The notes beneath the pieces were generated by a model, which saw only the letters and a program-made list of their open reading frames with translations, was not told where the DNA came from and did no database searches. From an uncultured Parafilimonas sp. (lineage in GTDB: Bacteria > Bacteroidota > Bacteroidia > Chitinophagales > Chitinophagaceae), in the NCBI GenBank assembly GCA_903882935.1, contig CAIRZB010000028.1, forward strand, positions 1-64,000: 64,000 nt of DNA, given 5' to 3'. Shown piece after piece: positions 27,301 through 36,023 of the stretch (position 1 is its first letter; every line of letters begins with the position of its first letter). Made by a program: the position numbers and the translations under genes.

Positions 27301-27814
27301 CCTTGTTATACAATTGCTTCAATATCCACCAAAGGCTTTCAATGTAGTTGTTTTCAAACGTTATGTAAGGGTGTTCCAAGTCAACCCAATACCCCATTTT
27401 GGTGGTAAGCTCATCCCACTTGTCTTTATACCGCAATACCGCTTCGCGGCATTTTTGGTTGTATTCTTCAACGCTAATTTTTTTACCAATGTCTTCTTTG
27501 GTTATGCCGAGTTCTTTTTCCACACCCAATTCAACCGGCAAGCCATGGGTATCCCATCCACCTTTGCGCTTTACTTGGTAGCCCTGCATGGTTTTATAAC
27601 GGCAAACAAGGTCTTTAAGGGTACGGGAAATTACATGGTGAATACCCGGCATACCATTAGCACTCGGCGGCCCTTCGTAAAACACGAAAGGCGGCGCACC
27701 GTCACGTAGTTCCACACTTTTTTCAAACGCCCTGCTTTCCTTCCATTTGGCCAGTATTTCCTGTTCAATGGAAGGAAGGTTTAAACCTGAAAATTCTCTG
27801 TAAGTATTACCCAT
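24356..27814 (-). CDS. ileS: Isoleucyl-tRNA synthetase
   Basis: IleS charges tRNA-Ile and edits mischarged valine. The product has the class I HIGH-region PSANGMPGIHH near residue 55, the GWDTHGLPVE motif, a CP1 editing domain in the middle (for example TTTPWTLPSNLGL) and the KMSKS motif NGNKMSKRLGN. The long anticodon-binding C-terminus and the sequence style match the long (eukaryote-like, IleS2) type common in Bacteroidota. A TTG two codons further upstream keeps the frame open, but the ATG at 27814 gives the natural start MGNTYREFSGLNLPSIEQEI. A perfect TACCTTTG box lies at 27856-27863 on this strand. The dksA-like gene follows after 6 bp. Confidence 0.97.
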   Translation of the reverse strand: MGNTYREFSGLNLPSIEQEILAKWKESRAFEKSVELRDGAPPFVFYEGPPSANGMPGIHHVISRTLKDLVCRYKTMQGYQVKRKGGWDTHGLPVELGVEKELGITKEDIGKKISVEEYNQKCREAVLRYKDKWDELTTKMGYWVDLEHPYITFENNYIESLWWILKQLYNKGLLYESVSIQPYSPAAGTGLSSHELNQPGCYRDVKDTTAVAMFKAVKNEKSQFLFDASNGQDISFLAWTTTPWTLPSNLGLTVGPNIDYVLVKTFNPYTHRPINVVLAKALLGKQFKAEGENGDFDGYNEKAKLVPWKILAECKGRDLEGIHYKQLMPFEGNKTDNPNAFTVLLGDFVTTEDGTGIVHTAPAFGADDYRVGSKYGIGILTMVDKRGRFVNGISDGVYLFEEEYVKEDYLKDDEKEADFKKQKQALEAAGIVKDLKKYISVDDRIVLKLQEEGKLFKKEKYEHSYPHCWRTDKPILYYPLDAWFIKTTALKDKMVELNKTINWKPKSTGEGRFGNWLENMVDWNLSRSRFWGTALPVWRTEDGEEEICIGSLQELTTEIEKAGSLNDDSIRNPQAPIDLHKPYVDNITLLSPSGKPMKRVPDLIDVWFDSGAMPLAQWHFPFENMEVFAQNYPADFIAEGVDQTRGWFYTLHAIGSLIKDSVHEELRKNGFEVSDEKYPGLAYKTCVSNGLVLDKNGNKMSKRLGNVVNPFETIGNFGADATRWYLITNASPWDNLKFDLDGIKEVQRKFFGTLYNTYQFFALYANVDGFAFKEAYIPLEKRPEIDRWILSSLNTLIKKVTQAMDDYEPTIAGRAVEEFVDEHLSNWYVRLCRRRFWKGEYEHDKICAYQTLYECLETLVRLIAPVSPFFSDAVFSNLEAVTGRYNAASVHHTDFPVANEAVIDSLLEERMQLAQDVSSLVLSLRKKVNIKVRQPLQKVLIPVLNPQMKQQLEKVEDLVKAEVNIKELQYITDTEGIIKKKIKANFKTLGAKMGAKMKAAASAIAAFTQHDIAAIEKDGRYTLEVDGTKAELLFADVEITAEDIPGWSVASKGSLTVALDIVITDELKQEGDAREFVNRIQNIRKESGFDLTDRIFVNVLDGTAVKASLIKFKNYICAEILADSLEWVPQLEDGTEIDVNDMLLKISVHKKA

Positions 27815-27855
27815 AAACAAAAAGCCTTTCTTTTCTGTAGTGTAATTTAGGGCTG

Positions 27856-27863
27856 CAAAGGTA
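27856..27863 (-). promoter_or_regulatory. ileS promoter -7 box (TACCTTTG)
   Basis: On the minus strand TACCTTTG matches TAnnTTTG exactly and lies 41 nt before the ileS ATG. It is the same 8-mer as the tRNA-Lys promoter box. Confidence 0.65.
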
Positions 27864-27995
27864 CGGAATATAAGGCGGGAAAATAAAACGCTTGGTTATT
27901 GCTACACCACCAAGCCGTTGTTAAGTTTTAGTGCATTGCAAAATGGCATAAAAACTTGGCTTATATTGCACCTAAAATTACCCTTACCGCTACTT

Positions 27996-30900
27996 ATGAT
28001 GAAAGCACCTTTTTTATTGCTGCTGCTATTACCATTTTGGGCAACTGCGGGCACGTTTGTTGTTACCTCAAACGCCGACAGTGGCCCAGGCACGTTGCGG
28101 GACGCCTTACAACAGGCTTTGGACAACGGGAGTGCCGATGCAGACTCAATAGCTTTTAATTTGGGCACTACGGTGGCACAACGGACCATCAGTATAAAAA
28201 GCCTATTGCCTAATTTATCCTCCAATTTAATTATAGACGGCACGTCACAGCCCAGCCCATTTATGGGCCTGAGCAATGCTAAAATTATTATAACCCCCAA
28301 TGGCGGGGATAACGGCGTAACCAAGTTAAGCTACTGCTTTAAACTAGACAGTGTAGCGAATGTTGCCATTTATGGGTTGTATTTTAAGGGGTTCTGCGAA
28401 TTTTCTCAAAACGGCAAGGTTACACAACCAGCCGCCCTTGTTGTTAACGACGTTGCCGACATAGCTTTTGGCAAACCTGGCAGGGGTAATATTGTTGCAG
28501 GCACCAGTTATGGTATAGCCAAATTTTATTCCGCAGGCCTTGGGGAAAACATTAGTATACAAAGCAATTTTTTTGGGGTAGATACCAATGGCGTTACAAA
28601 AATATTTGCCAATAAAACCAATACCAATCTTGGTGGGGTTCAAATAGCGCAGGCCCAAAATATTACAGTGGGTGGCACCAGTTTGGCTGAAGGCAACCTT
28701 TTTGCAGCCAATGCTGTTGGACTTTCATTTACTGAATCTGGTGGCGTGTTAAATGTGGGGTATAATAAATTTGGCACAAATGCTGACGAAACAAAATTCA
28801 GTTTTGGGGCGCAGGCAATTTTCTTTGCCAGTTGCCCCGCAAAAATGCTTATCCATGATAATACTTTTTGTGGCGACGGACAATTTAATGCCGATACCGG
28901 GCACGTAATTTTTACAAACAATTTTTTAGGTATCAACCGCTATAAAACAGTTAAGTTTACTGGCTCCGGCGCATACAGCGGCATAGCGTTTTACAGCTCC
29001 ATCGGGGGTGCCACGATTGGCGGCAACGACACAGCGTTGGCAAACATTTTTGCTTACGGTTACTCTGGGGTTATAAACTACGAGTCAAAAGGGGTTTCAA
29101 TCTTAAAAAATTCGTTTTATTGCCATAGTGATTATAGTATTGATTTTGACCGTTGGTACACCCTGCCCCAAAAACCCTTTGTTTATGTAAACACACAAAC
29201 TGCCAACTATGTGGCTGGCAGTGCGCGGCCAAAATCGTTAGTGGAGCTTTTTTATAACGACAGTTGCAAAAACTGTGAGGGCCAGTATTTTGTGGCCAGG
29301 GTTTTTGCCGACGCCGCAGGCAAATGGAGCTATTCGGGCAACCTAACGTCTGCCATTATAGCCACGGCCACCAATGTGGACGACAGCACTACATCGGGCT
29401 TTTCAAAAGTTGTTTTAGACACCACAAAACTAAAAATAACCAATTCTTCCTGTGCCAAAAACAATGGGGTTATATCTGGGCTAAAGGTGTTAAGCGGTAC
29501 CCAATTTCATTGGGAAGACGGTACGGGCAAGGTGGTTGGCACCGACACCGTTTTACGCAACGTGGCACCCGGCACATACCGGTTTGTATGCAGCATGGCT
29601 TTTTCAGCCTGCCAAAAAGCAACTAGGTTGTTTACCATTACTGTTGAAAACCCCGCCTTAGATACCACAAAGGTTACAACGAGCAACCCGGTTTGCGGCA
29701 AATTTGTTGGGTCCATTACCAACATCAAAATCATCTCGGGCCAAAACTTGGTGGCTGTATGGTATGATGCAAACGGCAATGCAGTGAGTGATTCCTTGAA
29801 CTTTAAAAACGCCGGCAACGGGTCGTACAAACTTACTGTTACTGACACAGCTGGAAAGTGCTCGGTAACCACAGGCCCCTATGTGCTGGTTAACCAATCT
29901 GGCCCTTCACTACTTACAGACTCCGTACAAATAACCGGTGCCAATTGCACCAACGCTGACGGTTCAATAAAAAATATTGGGTACAAAAATGCAACAGGAA
30001 CTATTTATACCGTTTGGCAGGATACCAAAGGCAATTTGGTAGGAAACAACTTTGACTTGGTTAACGTACCTGGCGGGCGTTACAGATTGGTATTTAAAGA
30101 TGCCAGTGTATGCGATACCATTTTTACTAATTATTACACAGTTGCCAAAATAGGCACCATTGCCATAGACACCACGCATATGGTTGTAACGCCGGCGTTA
30201 TGCAAGGGCCCCTACGGCAGCATAAGCGGCATAACCACCACCAATGCCACTATTTTTAATTGGGTAGATTCTACAACGGGCGACACCTTGGCAAAATCCC
30301 TGAATATTAACCACCTGCCCGCAGGCAAATACAGTTTGCATGCCAGCAGCCTTGCGGGTTGCCAAGCACAAACAAGCCCGATAAGCATTTACCAAGCAGG
30401 CTTTTTAACGGATACTGTGGTTAAGGCCACTATTTTGGATGCCAACTGCGGCTTATCCAATGGGGTAGTAACCATACAACAATTTACAAGAGACTCATCC
30501 CTATATAATTTTGAATGGGTTGACAGCGCAACAAATATTACCGTGGCCGTTTATGCGTCGACACAAGGGTTTGCCGGTAGCGTTTACCATCTTTTTGCCA
30601 CAGACACGGGCGGTTGCAGGCAGCAAATTTTCGCGACTAACATCAAGCAACTGGGTAGCCCACAATTTGATACAAGTGCTATTAAAATCACCAACTCATC
30701 CTGCAGCAAACCAGACGGCGCGGTAAATGGCCTCAAAATTATTAGTGGCACCCAATTTTTTTGGCAAGATGGTAACGGCCAATCAATAGGCACCGATACC
30801 ATTTTGAACAATGTGGCCGCTGGACGCTATAAATTTATTTGCGCCATTGCCAATACAAGCTGTAAGGCAGAAACAAATTTTTTTACCATTACCGATGTTA

Positions 30901-32687
30901 ACCCCAAATTGGATACCACCGGTTTTGCCATCACCAACCCTGTTTGCGGCCATTTTATTGGCTCAGTTGTAAACCTTAAAATTATCAGCGGCCAAAACTT
31001 GGCTTGGCAATGGGACGATGCCAACGGAAACTTTATAAGCGACAGTTTAAATTTAAAAAATGCTGGCAATGGGTCGTATAGGTTTGTTCTTACTGACACG
31101 CTGGGGCAATGCTCAGTAACCGCAGGGCCGTTTACCCTTGTAAACCAATCGGGGCCTACATTGCTGACTGACTCAGTATTTATTGGCGGTGAGTATTGTG
31201 GCCAAGCTGATGGGTTTATAAAAAACATTGGTTACAAAAATACCACCGGCAGCATTTATACTGAATGGCAAAACGACAATGGCCAGTTTATGAGCAACAA
31301 CCTTAACCTTATTAATGTGCCCACAGGGCGTTACCGTTTGATTTTTAAAGATGAAAGCGTTTGCGACACTATTATAACGAACTACTACATCGTTGCTGAT
31401 AAAGGCTTTGTGACGATCGACACAACAAAAATGCTCGCAACCCCCTCATTTTGCAAGGGTGCAACCGGTGCAATAAACGGCGTTACAACAAAAAATGCCA
31501 CTATTTTTGCCTGGATAAACTTGGCTACCAGCGATACTGTTGGCAAAACAATCAATATTACACAACTCGCACCCGGCACCTACCTGTTGTTGGCCAGCAA
31601 CACCCACGGTTGCCAAGTGCAAACAAGCACAATAACTGTAGGCCAGTTAGGGTTTTTGCCTGATACGGTGGTTACCGTTTCTATGTTGGATGCCACGTGT
31701 AATTTGAATAATGGCTATGTAACTATACAAAAGTTTACCAGAGATTCATCTTGGTACACCTTTCAATGGGTTGACAGTGCCACCAACAATACGGTCTCCA
31801 ACTATACATCGGTGCAAGGGCTGGCGCCCGGTGCGTACAAGTTATATGCAACTGATACCGCAGGCTGCAAGCAGGCCATTTTTGCAACAACCATCGTACA
31901 GTTAGGCAAACTTCAGTTTAACTACACCAACATGCAACTTGTAAGCGACACGTGTAACCAAAAAATTGGCGAGGTGTTGTTTAACAACAATAACCCCAAC
32001 GGATACTTGTGGAAAGGCTACAGTACCACAGGCCAGCAACAAACCGCTGACAGCCTGGGGTTGTTCAACCTTTCTGCCGGAAATTATTATGCCACCATTA
32101 CCGATAAATATAACTGTACTACAGTAAGCGATACGTTTGCGGTTGCCAATTATGAAACAAGCCCGCCACAGCCGCAGGCCGATGACCAAGCCATTGTATT
32201 AACTACCACCGCAGCCATACAAGTAGCCAACTTTATACCCGGCAAATACTACCTGTACGATACGGTTAGTGCAACAGTGCCCGTTAACTCATCCAGCACA
32301 GGCCTGTTGGTAACACCGCCAGTTTATTACAACAAGTTTTTTTACATACGCTATGTACAAGGCGATTGCGCAAGCCCCCTAAAACCAGTTTGGGTAAGGG
32401 TTTACGACAGCACGTTAATTACTATACCCAATGCATTTTCGCCAAACGGAGATGGGGTAAATGATACCTGGCATTTGCAAGTGCGGGGTACGGTGGTTGA
32501 ATATGCGGTAACAGTGTTTAACAGGTATGGCCAAGCGGTGTACACCTCCAATGATCTAAAAAAGGCCTGGGATGGCACTAGCAATGGCAAACCATTGCCC
32601 ATTGGCACCTATTATTATATTATGCGCTCTAAAGACAATGCCAGTAAAACGGCCCAGCAAACAGGGTACGTGGTTATATTAAGATAG
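27996..32687 (+). CDS. Giant T9SS-exported repeat protein with type B sorting domain
   Basis: The frame opens at 27918, but ATG-ATG at 27996 gives a good signal peptide (MMKAPFLLLLLLPFWATAG) and is preferred; about 1563 residues. The N-terminal third begins TFVVTSNADSGPGTLRDAL and reads like a right-handed beta-helix of the choice-of-anchor type. The middle contains two very similar 417-codon super-repeats (about 29418-31918), each built of roughly five ~83-residue beta-sandwich units with motifs such as ITNSSC, SGTQF and DTTKM. The last 90 residues are a gliding-motility-associated/T9SS type B domain: NAFSPNGDGVND, FNRYGQAVY, WDGTSNGKPLPIGTYYYI and GYVVILR. It is therefore likely secreted through the type IX system and displayed on the surface, perhaps as an adhesin; ligand unknown. 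Confidence 0.85.
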   Translation: MMKAPFLLLLLLPFWATAGTFVVTSNADSGPGTLRDALQQALDNGSADADSIAFNLGTTVAQRTISIKSLLPNLSSNLIIDGTSQPSPFMGLSNAKIIITPNGGDNGVTKLSYCFKLDSVANVAIYGLYFKGFCEFSQNGKVTQPAALVVNDVADIAFGKPGRGNIVAGTSYGIAKFYSAGLGENISIQSNFFGVDTNGVTKIFANKTNTNLGGVQIAQAQNITVGGTSLAEGNLFAANAVGLSFTESGGVLNVGYNKFGTNADETKFSFGAQAIFFASCPAKMLIHDNTFCGDGQFNADTGHVIFTNNFLGINRYKTVKFTGSGAYSGIAFYSSIGGATIGGNDTALANIFAYGYSGVINYESKGVSILKNSFYCHSDYSIDFDRWYTLPQKPFVYVNTQTANYVAGSARPKSLVELFYNDSCKNCEGQYFVARVFADAAGKWSYSGNLTSAIIATATNVDDSTTSGFSKVVLDTTKLKITNSSCAKNNGVISGLKVLSGTQFHWEDGTGKVVGTDTVLRNVAPGTYRFVCSMAFSACQKATRLFTITVENPALDTTKVTTSNPVCGKFVGSITNIKIISGQNLVAVWYDANGNAVSDSLNFKNAGNGSYKLTVTDTAGKCSVTTGPYVLVNQSGPSLLTDSVQITGANCTNADGSIKNIGYKNATGTIYTVWQDTKGNLVGNNFDLVNVPGGRYRLVFKDASVCDTIFTNYYTVAKIGTIAIDTTHMVVTPALCKGPYGSISGITTTNATIFNWVDSTTGDTLAKSLNINHLPAGKYSLHASSLAGCQAQTSPISIYQAGFLTDTVVKATILDANCGLSNGVVTIQQFTRDSSLYNFEWVDSATNITVAVYASTQGFAGSVYHLFATDTGGCRQQIFATNIKQLGSPQFDTSAIKITNSSCSKPDGAVNGLKIISGTQFFWQDGNGQSIGTDTILNNVAAGRYKFICAIANTSCKAETNFFTITDVNPKLDTTGFAITNPVCGHFIGSVVNLKIISGQNLAWQWDDANGNFISDSLNLKNAGNGSYRFVLTDTLGQCSVTAGPFTLVNQSGPTLLTDSVFIGGEYCGQADGFIKNIGYKNTTGSIYTEWQNDNGQFMSNNLNLINVPTGRYRLIFKDESVCDTIITNYYIVADKGFVTIDTTKMLATPSFCKGATGAINGVTTKNATIFAWINLATSDTVGKTINITQLAPGTYLLLASNTHGCQVQTSTITVGQLGFLPDTVVTVSMLDATCNLNNGYVTIQKFTRDSSWYTFQWVDSATNNTVSNYTSVQGLAPGAYKLYATDTAGCKQAIFATTIVQLGKLQFNYTNMQLVSDTCNQKIGEVLFNNNNPNGYLWKGYSTTGQQQTADSLGLFNLSAGNYYATITDKYNCTTVSDTFAVANYETSPPQPQADDQAIVLTTTAAIQVANFIPGKYYLYDTVSATVPVNSSSTGLLVTPPVYYNKFFYIRYVQGDCASPLKPVWVRVYDSTLITIPNAFSPNGDGVNDTWHLQVRGTVVEYAVTVFNRYGQAVYTSNDLKKAWDGTSNGKPLPIGTYYYIMRSKDNASKTAQQTGYVVILR
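29418..31918 (+). repeat. Two 417-codon super-repeats in the T9SS protein
   Basis: The TGT/TGC codon of the recurring T-N-S-S-C or equivalent motif occurs at 29451, 30702 and 31953, exactly 1251 nt apart each time. Proteins from the two blocks align throughout, for example SGTQFHWEDG with SGTQFFWQDG and QSGPSLLTDSVQI with QSGPTLLTDSVFI. Boundaries are approximate. Confidence 0.75.
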
Positions 32688-32796
32688 GCGGGGCGGCGAA
32701 AAAGGGCAAAATTTAATATTGCCAACAGTTAAATTTAACATCATTTGCAATAGATTGTAACCTTCATTTACACGGCTTTTAAATAGGCCCAGATTA

Positions 32797-33063
32797 ATAA
32801 ACTGGGCCGCGTTTTCCCCTAACGGAGACGGCATTAATGATATTTGGCGTTTAAAAGTGCAGGGCCTGGCAAACGACTACACCCTCACCATTTTTAACCG
32901 GTACGGGCAGGTTTTGTACACTACAACCGACATCAATAAAGGATGGGATGGAACCATGAACGGAAAACCAGTACCGGTAGGCACATATTATTATAGTATG
33001 CAGTGGAATGACAACACCAACAGGGCAGCTATGCAAACTGGTTATGTGGTGGTATTGCGATAA
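32797..33063 (+). pseudogene. Remnant of a T9SS type B C-terminal domain
   Basis: Reading from about 32806 the frame gives N-W-A-A-FSPNGDGIND-IWRL and continues to FNRYGQVLY, WDGTMNGKPVPVGTYYY and GYVVVLR before the stop at 33061-33063. This is a complete copy of the sorting domain found at the end of the preceding gene (32425-32687), but with no upstream coding sequence, signal peptide or convincing start codon; the only start-like TTG or ATG codons fall inside the domain. It is most simply the 3' scar of a deleted or recombined paralogue. A short translated product cannot be excluded. Confidence 0.7.
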
Positions 33064-33105
33064 CTGGTAAACCACGGTATTTATCTTTACAGCACAACTA
33101 TTTTT

Positions 33106-34014
33106 ATGCGTATCAGCCTAATCATTATTTTTTCATGGTTCATCGTCTGCCTCAAAGCGCAACAAAACAGTACATTTCCCGTTGTTGAAGACCATTATCA
33201 TTTTAACTGGGCGGCCATTGAAAAAAAGGTACAGCGGGCAATCGTTACCAAATTCATCAATCAACACCCGGGGTATTTCTCGGGCTACCGGCACCCAGAA
33301 TCATATTCCGTAACCATAAACGACCTTTACCCATGCCTGCATTTTATTGATTTGAATAACGATGGTTTAGATGATGTTATTTTTAGCGGCAGAAGTACCG
33401 GGGAAGGAGATATGGTGGAGGTATTTATGCATACAGGGAGCGATTATACAAAAGTGTTTGAGGAAATGCAAGGCATTGTAAAAATGGACTGGGAAAACAA
33501 AAAAATCAAAAGACTTTATATTACCAATTGGGGCTGTTGTGATGACTACATTGTAGATAACAAAATTTACGCTGTTACGTATGATAAAAGTAACATGCCC
33601 CAAATTAAACAAACATATCAATCGGCAAATATTTTCAAAGCCCCAAAACCTGACAGTTTGTTTGACATCCCTTTTAGGTTTGAAGTGTTGAATAGTAACT
33701 ACAAATTGCGTTCGGAACCGGTGATAGACGATTCTACTGTAGAACACTGGAATTCTGATGCAGCCACAGAAGCAAGTGCTGTTAATTATGGAAAGGGTTA
33801 TGGAAATTGTATTGCGCTTCTACCCGAAAACAGCCGCGGTACCGCCATTGGCTGGAAAACAGACAATACCGGCCGTGTTTGGTGGTATGTTGAAATTGAC
33901 GCGCAGTACGCCCTGGTTAAAAATGCCCTTGATTATGCCGGTAAAACATTTTCTGCTAAAACCATCGGCTGGCTAAGCAGCCGTTTTGTGCACAAAACTG
34001 CCCCAAGCCTTTAA
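33106..34014 (+). CDS. Secreted protein of unknown function
   Basis: I do not recognise a family with confidence. The 302-residue product has a signal peptide (MRISLIIIFSWFIVCLKAQQ, cleavage near KAQ). Residues about 80-95 read HFIDLNNDGLDDVIFSG, an FG-GAP/VCBS-like Asn-Asp calcium-loop motif, followed by a segment with the adjacent cysteines WGCCDDY. The C-terminal third (NCIALLPENSRGTAIGWKTD and WWYVEID) is reminiscent of a bacterial SH3-like fold. It is likely periplasmic. A TATCTTTA box at 33082-33089 lies 16 nt before the start. Confidence 0.6.
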   Translation: MRISLIIIFSWFIVCLKAQQNSTFPVVEDHYHFNWAAIEKKVQRAIVTKFINQHPGYFSGYRHPESYSVTINDLYPCLHFIDLNNDGLDDVIFSGRSTGEGDMVEVFMHTGSDYTKVFEEMQGIVKMDWENKKIKRLYITNWGCCDDYIVDNKIYAVTYDKSNMPQIKQTYQSANIFKAPKPDSLFDIPFRFEVLNSNYKLRSEPVIDDSTVEHWNSDAATEASAVNYGKGYGNCIALLPENSRGTAIGWKTDNTGRVWWYVEIDAQYALVKNALDYAGKTFSAKTIGWLSSRFVHKTAPSL

Positions 34015-34236
34015 CCAATATCATTTAGCAAAGGCATTTGTGCGGGTACAAACCCCAGCGGATGCCTTCGGTTGGGCCCCCACAACAAAAAACAAGGGCT
34101 TAACTAAACGCCATTTGGCAAAGGCCTGTTGCAAGGTGTTACGCTTATTTCGCTATTCCAAAAGGTATAGGCTAACAACTTACAAGTACCCATGTGCGTT
34201 TTGGGCATAAATATCCCAAATATTTACAAATCCCCT

Positions 34237-34244
34237 TACCTTCG
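34237..34244 (+). promoter_or_regulatory. Candidate promoter box (TACCTTCG)
   Basis: TACCTTCG, one mismatch from TAnnTTTG and identical to the box before guaA, lies 17 nt before the ATG at 34262. Confidence 0.4.
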
Positions 34245-34261
34245 GCACAATTAAAACAGCC

Positions 34262-34825
34262 ATGAGCAATGATACTCCGCGGCAAAGGGTGCTGCTAACC
34301 TACCAAGACGCGTCTTACAAACGTTTGGTTTTATATGTTATTTTGTTCGGCTTGGGCTACAGTTACGCCAGATTTTCATCGCAGGGCAGCGAGGGCGGTG
34401 TGCCTTGGTACGAGAAGCTTGTATTGGTGGTTATTTTCTTCTCCTTTTTCCTGTCTATTTTTGAAGGCCTTTTTATACTAAATGCCAAAATTTTATACAA
34501 GCGCGTGGAGTTTGACGGGGCAAACCTGTATATAACCACAAGGGGTAAGGAAACCGTAGTGCCACTGGCCAAAATAATGCACATAGACATGTTAAGCTCG
34601 GGCAGGGGCAGCCGTGGTACATTTTCAGGGTACGAGGTTTCCTATATGGGCGCAAACGGTGAACGGGCCTGGGTGTACATTACCGTTTATCGGAAGAAAG
34701 CACCGCAGTTTGACCAGTTTGCCAGCCTTGCAAAAGCCCAAAACCCCGCCCTACACATAAAAACCGTTACTACCACCTTGGATGCAATTATTAAACTATT
34801 TAAAAGAAAAAAAACAGCCCAGTAA
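34262..34825 (+). CDS. Two-TM membrane protein with PH-like domain, unknown function
   Basis: The 187-residue protein has two predicted membrane spans (about residues 20-36 and 50-75) followed by a cytoplasmic beta-rich domain: KRVEFDGANLYITTRGKETVVPLAKIMHIDM. This layout resembles bacterial PH-like (YdbS/YokE-type) domains attached to membrane hairpins, but the match is by pattern only. It precedes the Crp/Fnr gene by 20 bp on the same strand, so the two could be co-transcribed. Confidence 0.6.
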   Translation: MSNDTPRQRVLLTYQDASYKRLVLYVILFGLGYSYARFSSQGSEGGVPWYEKLVLVVIFFSFFLSIFEGLFILNAKILYKRVEFDGANLYITTRGKETVVPLAKIMHIDMLSSGRGSRGTFSGYEVSYMGANGERAWVYITVYRKKAPQFDQFASLAKAQNPALHIKTVTTTLDAIIKLFKRKKTAQ

Positions 34826-34845
34826 CCAACCCCAATTTTTGAACG

Positions 34846-35436
34846 ATGCTACCCCAGTTGAAAACATATCTCAATAGTATTTACCCCATAAGCGGGGATG
34901 CTTGGCAACATATACACCCACTGTTTACCCCGGCGGTGCTTAAAAAAGGCGAGAATTTTATAAGCGAAGGGCAAACAGCCCGCACCATGGCTTTTTTACA
35001 AAGCGGCGTGGTAAGGGCGTTTTACCGCAATTTGCAAGGTATTGAGTACAATAAGCATTTTTTTACGCCTAATTGTTTTATAGGCGGCTATTCATCGCTC
35101 ATTACAGGCAGGCCCAATACCATTATTCAGCAGGCACTTACCGACTGCGAAATTTACACGGCCAGCTATACTGCATTTACGGCTTTGTACGACCAGCATC
35201 CAGATTTGGAGCGTGCCGCAAGGCGGTTGGCAGAATATTATTTTGCCGATAAAGAACACCGCGAAATTGAATTGGTTTTATTGGATGCGGGCCAGCGCTA
35301 TAAACTGTTTAAAAAGCAGCACCCAGGGCTTGACCAATTGATACCGCAGTACCATATTGCATCGTACTTGGGCGTAACCCCCACCCAGTTAAGCCGTATT
35401 AGAAAAAAACTGTCCGCTGCCAATTTATGTACATAG
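34846..35436 (+). CDS. Crp/Fnr-family transcriptional regulator
   Basis: The 196-residue protein has an N-terminal cyclic-nucleotide-binding-like beta-roll (LKKGENFISEGQTARTMAFLQSGVVRAFY), a dimerisation helix (about 110-140) and a C-terminal HTH with HIASYLGVTPTQLSRIRKKL, the pattern of Crp/Fnr regulators abundant in Bacteroidota. The effector-binding residues of true CRP are not evident, so the signal is unknown. It lies 65 bp upstream of the darcynin gene on the same strand, a common regulator-target arrangement, which suggests it controls that gene. Confidence 0.85.
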   Translation: MLPQLKTYLNSIYPISGDAWQHIHPLFTPAVLKKGENFISEGQTARTMAFLQSGVVRAFYRNLQGIEYNKHFFTPNCFIGGYSSLITGRPNTIIQQALTDCEIYTASYTAFTALYDQHPDLERAARRLAEYYFADKEHREIELVLLDAGQRYKLFKKQHPGLDQLIPQYHIASYLGVTPTQLSRIRKKLSAANLCT

Positions 35437-35463
35437 GTAAATGGCTTCGTTTGCCCGGCAAAA

Positions 35464-35471
35464 TAGTTTTG
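35464..35471 (+). promoter_or_regulatory. Candidate promoter box for the darcynin gene (TAGTTTTG)
   Basis: TAGTTTTG matches TAnnTTTG exactly and lies 30 nt before the darcynin ATG, in the short gap after the Crp/Fnr gene. This suggests independent transcription of the darcynin gene. Confidence 0.5.
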
Positions 35472-35501
35472 GAGTATTGTTTAACAACAAAACACTAAGC
35501 C

Positions 35502-35846
35502 ATGCTATTGCAAAACGAAACCCCATTAACTGTATTGGTATTGATGAACGCCACACCAGCTTGGCTGAAACTAACAAGGCAAGAGCGTGCGAAATTTGTT
35601 GGGGAACACATAACACCCATAATACAAAAAACAATTGAACGTGTACGGGTAAGGCTGTATGACAGCGAGTATTTTCATGGGCGAATATCTGATTATTTGA
35701 TTGTGGAAACCGACCACTTTTACCAGTACAAGCTGTTTATTGAGATGCTACGCGACACTAAAATTTACAGCGAACCGTATTTTGAGATTGTAGATATTGT
35801 ACCTGGCCAAGAAAACGCCTTTAGGCAATTTGATGAAATATTGTAG
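35502..35846 (+). CDS. Darcynin-family protein
   Basis: The 114-residue cytosolic protein begins with TVLVLMNATPAWLKLTRQERAKF, matching the darcynin family (short ferredoxin-fold-like proteins with a TPAWLxLxRxER segment), and continues with VRLYDSEYFHGRISDYLIVET and a C-terminal GQENAFRQFDEIL. The biochemical role of darcynins is not established. The gene has its own promoter-like box and follows a Crp/Fnr regulator. Confidence 0.75.
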   Translation: MLLQNETPLTVLVLMNATPAWLKLTRQERAKFVGEHITPIIQKTIERVRVRLYDSEYFHGRISDYLIVETDHFYQYKLFIEMLRDTKIYSEPYFEIVDIVPGQENAFRQFDEIL

Positions 35847-36023
35847 GCCACCTTTTGCAAATGGGCAAGCAGCCTGTTAGGTACAAACGAATGCCGCTTA
35901 ATGCTTTTATTAAACGCCTACCCTAACATAGCAGCTACGTGCGGGACCATTATGGTGCTGGCACTGCCATAAAGTTTTGGGTTACATGCCTATTATGCAA
36001 ACCCCAGCCAAAAAAAAAGCCCG

